64,000 nt of DNA from DATFVJ01 sp963851085 (GTDB lineage: Bacteria; Actinomycetota; Actinomycetes; Streptosporangiales; Streptosporangiaceae): contig CAWKNX010000013.1 of NCBI GenBank assembly GCA_963851085.1, forward strand, positions 62,001 through 126,000. The letters run 5' to 3'. How positions within the stretch are numbered: the first letter of the stretch is position 1; each line of letters starts with the position of its first letter. Below are positions 61,792 through 64,000 of the stretch, in pieces. The notes under the pieces were generated by a model that was not told where the DNA came from, searched no databases, and worked only from the letters and a program-made list of their open reading frames with translations. A program made the translations under genes and the position numbers.

Positions 61792-62103
61792 CTAGTACTG
61801 GTCCGGTGACGCGGCTGCCTCAGCGATGGTGATCTCCGGCGGAGCCGGGGCGGCACCGACCGACCCGATGAACGCTTGAAGATCGGGGTTTGAGAAGAAC
61901 TTCTGGAAATGCTCGACGGTCTCCCATTCGTCGACGATCAGGACGAAGCCGTCGCCAATACCGAACCGGTGGTGAATCCCGCCCTCAGAACGGGCCATAT
62001 CGGCGATCTTCGCGAACTCGCCGGCCCGGTCAGTGAGAGCCTGGCGGAACTTGGCGGTGTCGCCCTGGAATTTCCCGATGACCAATACACTCACGGTCTG
62101 CAT
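61792..62103 (-). CDS. ABM-like small protein
   Basis: A 103-residue dimeric alpha+beta barrel protein: MQTVSVLVIGKFQGDTAKFRQALTDRAGEFAKIADMARSEGGIHHRFGIGDGFVLIVDEWETVEHFQKFFSNPDLQAFIGSVG. EWExxEHFQKFFxxPxLxxF is typical of the ABM/DUF1330-like group. Role unknown; possibly a redox stress protein. GGTGGGGGG precedes the ATG. Confidence 0.85.
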   Translation of the reverse strand: MQTVSVLVIGKFQGDTAKFRQALTDRAGEFAKIADMARSEGGIHHRFGIGDGFVLIVDEWETVEHFQKFFSNPDLQAFIGSVGAAPAPPEITIAEAAASPDQY

Positions 62104-62190
62104 CCCCCCACCTTGAGTCCTGCGCACCTGAAAGGCCCGCAGCTTCCAGCAGGGATACGTCACCGGGATGGGCAGCGGATCACCTGCACT

Positions 62191-63057
62191 TCAGTCGAGC
62201 GCGAGTGCCGCGGCCGCGGCCAGCACCCCGGCGGCCCGGCCGGGGTCGCCGGTGACGTGCAGGTCGAGGTCGGCGGGAGTGACCCGGTTGGCGGCCAGCC
62301 GGCAGAAACCGACCGCCTCGGTGACGATGCGGATGCGGACAGGATCGGCCGCGCCCTCGCCGAGCGCGACGTCCCACGTGCCGCCGCCTGGCCCGGTGAG
62401 CACCAGCCGCACGTTGATGGATTCGTGCAGGCCGGTGCGGGTCGCGCCATGCGGCAGCAGCCGGGCCGCGAGCTCGGACATCAGGCGCAGCGTCGACGCG
62501 TCAGGTACCGATGCGGGCAGCCCGGCCGCCCGGCGGATGTCGTTGTCGTGCGTCCACAGCTCGAACGCCCGGACAACGAGCAACGCGCCAAGCGGAAGCC
62601 GCATGCCGTGCACCGCGACCTCGCGGTCGAGGTCGCCGAAGGCGTGGACCAGGCTGAGCGTGCGGTCGGCCGCGCGGCGCCACTCGGTACGGGTCTGAGC
62701 AGGAGGGCGCCCGGCCTGGCGGGCCGCCGCGGGCTGGGTCGACTCGACGTGGTCCGCCTCGGCCACCGCCGGGTCGCCGGACAGGCAGCGGTGCACGTCA
62801 TCCTCGACACCGATCAGATGACCAACCAGAGCCTGCACGTCCAGGCCACGGATAACCGGCGTCAACCAGTCTTGGTCGCCCAGCGTGCACAGCAGCCGGT
62901 AAAGCGCATCGGCAGCGCGGCTGAACGCCTCGGTCGGACAGATCTGGGTGGCATCGGGCGTGGGGCGCCCGGCCTCCCGCGCCTGCCGGGCGGCGTCAAG
63001 GACACGCCCGCGCAGATCAGCGGGCAGCGCCATCGGTGCACGCCCGTGTGCCGTCAT
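62191..63057 (-). CDS. MDMPI-type protein, sigma-factor partner
   Basis: A 288-residue MDMPI/TIGR03083-like protein: GLDVQALVGHLIGVEDDVHRCL has the His/Glu/His metal-site pattern, FELWTHDNDIRRAAG is the second His-Asp block, and the C-terminal half (RLVLTGPGGGTWDVALGEG ... DLDLHVTGDPGRAAGVLAAA) is the SCP2-like C-terminal domain. It overlaps the ECF sigma gene by 4 bp (ATGA), so the two are translationally coupled. Many actinomycete ECF operons carry such a gene; it may sense thiol or metal state and control the sigma factor, as a zinc anti-sigma does. That role is inference. Confidence 0.88.
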   Translation of the reverse strand: MTAHGRAPMALPADLRGRVLDAARQAREAGRPTPDATQICPTEAFSRAADALYRLLCTLGDQDWLTPVIRGLDVQALVGHLIGVEDDVHRCLSGDPAVAEADHVESTQPAAARQAGRPPAQTRTEWRRAADRTLSLVHAFGDLDREVAVHGMRLPLGALLVVRAFELWTHDNDIRRAAGLPASVPDASTLRLMSELAARLLPHGATRTGLHESINVRLVLTGPGGGTWDVALGEGAADPVRIRIVTEAVGFCRLAANRVTPADLDLHVTGDPGRAAGVLAAAAALALD

Positions 63058-63710
63058 GACGACTCCAGCAGCTGCCGGTCAAGCACGGATTCCAGCTTGG
63101 CCAGCGCAAGTCTGAGCCGCGACTTGGCGGTACCCTCCGGGATGCCGGCCGCGAGCGCGACCTCACGGCAGGTCAGCCCCTGGAAGTAGGCGAGCTCGAC
63201 GACGCGGCGCTGATCGCTGGGGAGCAGGCGGACCGCGTCCCGCACCACACAGGCGGCGTCCGCGGCCGTCACCGCCTCGCATGGAGACGGGTGCCGCGGC
63301 AGGGGGGTCAGCCGGTGGTGCCGCTCCTGCCGCGCGACGCGGCGAAGTTCGCTGCGCACCAGATCCACCGCGCGATGCCGGGCCAGCACGATGAGGTAGG
63401 TGCGCAGCGTCCCTGCGGTCGGGTCATACCGGCCGGGATGGCTCCACAGCTCGACGAATACGTCCTGCACGACGTCCTGCGCGGCGGTGGCGTCCCCGAG
63501 AACACGCACCGCGGCGCCGTACACGGCCGGCGCGAGGCGGTCGAACACCTCAGCGAGAGCGTGGTCGTCTCCGGCCGCCAGGCGCACCCCGAGCAGCGCG
63601 TCCGTCCCCCCCACACCCTGGACGCTAGCGCGGCCCGCAGACACTGTGCAACGCTCCGGCGCCATCCGATCCGTGACCGAACCGTCCGGGCACAGCTGGT
63701 AAAGCGTCAC
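63054..63710 (-). CDS. ECF-type RNA polymerase sigma factor
   Basis: About 218 residues from GTG 63710 (AGGAGG at 63721-63726; GTG 63716 and ATG 63665 are alternatives). Region 2 is LAEVFDRLAPAVYGAAVRVLGDATAAQDVVQDVFVELWSHPGRYD then LRTYLIVLARHRAVDLVRSELRR; region 4 is AVRLLPSDQRRVVELAYFQGLTCREVALAAGIPEGTAKSRLRLALAKLE. The layout resembles SigK-type ECFs. No response of the window's own promoters can be inferred. Confidence 0.93.
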   Translation of the reverse strand: MTLYQLCPDGSVTDRMAPERCTVSAGRASVQGVGGTDALLGVRLAAGDDHALAEVFDRLAPAVYGAAVRVLGDATAAQDVVQDVFVELWSHPGRYDPTAGTLRTYLIVLARHRAVDLVRSELRRVARQERHHRLTPLPRHPSPCEAVTAADAACVVRDAVRLLPSDQRRVVELAYFQGLTCREVALAAGIPEGTAKSRLRLALAKLESVLDRQLLESS

Positions 63711-63716
63711 GGGCAC

Positions 63717-64000
63717 CGTGCCTCCTACGCAATGGACGCCACCGGGGATACGTCGCCGCGCCTGGGACTGGATCAGTTTCCGCTCGCTGGGCCCGCTGAA
63801 GGCCCCGGGGCCGCGTCGGCGCGCGCCGGGACGAACCGTCACCGCCGCCGCGGGCGACCGGATTGATACCGAACGGCTGCGCTGCCGGACGCCACTTTGG
63901 CACCAGCCTCGCCAGCGTGGCGGAACCGGTCAGCATCAGATCCGCCGTTGTATCCGGCGGTGCACGCGGGATCCCGGTGAACGATTGAACGTGGGAAGAT
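63717..64000. other. No supported gene at right edge
   Basis: About 280 bp upstream of the sigma gene. It holds the 20-nt motif at 63863 and no recognisable frame. Confidence 0.5.
63863..63883 (+). repeat. Recurrent 3'-end motif, variant copy
   Basis: ATTGATACCGAACGGCTGCG, a one- or two-base variant of the common motif, 150 bp upstream of the sigma gene. Its upstream gene, if any, lies on the right of the window. Confidence 0.5.

Noticed and set aside
1..64000. Biosynthetic gene cluster, prophage, plasmid origin or tRNA-linked island
   Set aside because: No PKS/NRPS/terpene core gene, phage structural gene, integrase, replication gene, tRNA or att-like repeat was recognised.

Overview
The window comes from a very GC-rich, non-obligate-pathogen type actinobacterium, most likely a soil or filamentous actinomycete. 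The signs are mycothiol-type MDMPI/DinB proteins, an MmyB-type HTH regulator, remnants of AfsR/LuxR-type ATPase regulators, a DUF222/HNH (13E12-type) protein, a DUF1707 protein, two WS/DGAT acyltransferase domains, and a PlsB-PlsC-DGAT block organised like mycobacterial Rv2482c-Rv2484c. I cannot assign a genus from sequence alone. No rRNA, tRNA, CRISPR array, intact transposase or classical secondary-metabolite cluster was seen. About 57 genes or gene remnants are supported, on both strands and mostly as single genes or two-to-three-gene operons.

Layout. 0-13 kb: the start of a MocR-type regulator running off the left edge, small enzymes (DinB/MDMPI, MBL-fold, alpha/beta hydrolase, serine beta-lactamase-like, WS/DGAT), an alanine-proline-rich membrane protein, an MFS transporter and a frameshifted anti-sigma-type kinase. 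13-21 kb: a 40-bp minisatellite, a catabolic-looking operon (MFS permease, sphingosine-phosphate-lyase-like PLP enzyme, FGGY sugar kinase) next to a divergent MarR regulator, a broken SDR, a CocE-type hydrolase and a GNAT enzyme. 21-31 kb: RidA, an ABM monooxygenase/iron-ADH operon, a DHA2 exporter with divergent MmyB-type regulator, an AlkA glycosylase, then decayed regulator and oxidase genes. 31-38 kb: a duplicated promoter in front of a DUF222-HNH gene, then a CotH kinase gene with a propeller-like gene and a convergent TIM-barrel gene. 38-51 kb: PPOX, PLD-like protein, hydrolase, orphan histidine kinase, broken ROK gene, TetR, polytopic membrane protein, a large secreted Ntn-hydrolase acylase, and an FHA module. 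51-64 kb: methyltransferase, broken AAA regulator, the lipid-assembly operon, a glyoxalase-like protein, a dead GH51 arabinofuranosidase, a repeat-rich stretch, DedA, ABM protein, and an ECF sigma/MDMPI pair.

How genes may work together. The clearest pathway is 57585-52353: PlsB acylates glycerol-3-phosphate, and one 980-residue protein carries a PlsC acyltransferase, a HAD phosphatase and a WS/DGAT domain, so two polypeptides could take glycerol-3-phosphate to triacylglycerol. The 17959-13744 operon looks like uptake, phosphorylation and PLP-dependent cleavage of an unknown carbon source. A secreted acylase at 45 kb could cleave acyl-homoserine lactones or lipopeptides.

Non-coding structure is unusually rich. 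Five palindromes of exactly 51 bp share their ends (3252, 12109, 12279, 50573, 59981); one has different but still self-complementary inner arms. A separate 20-nt oriented motif (TTATCCCGAACGGCTGCCGC and variants) recurs six times, mostly 20-70 nt after a stop codon. Tandem arrays with units of 9, 17, 17-18, 27, 28, 33 and 40 bp are scattered between genes. Several genes are decayed by frameshift, nonsense or internal deletion, so this reads as an accessory region under active rearrangement.
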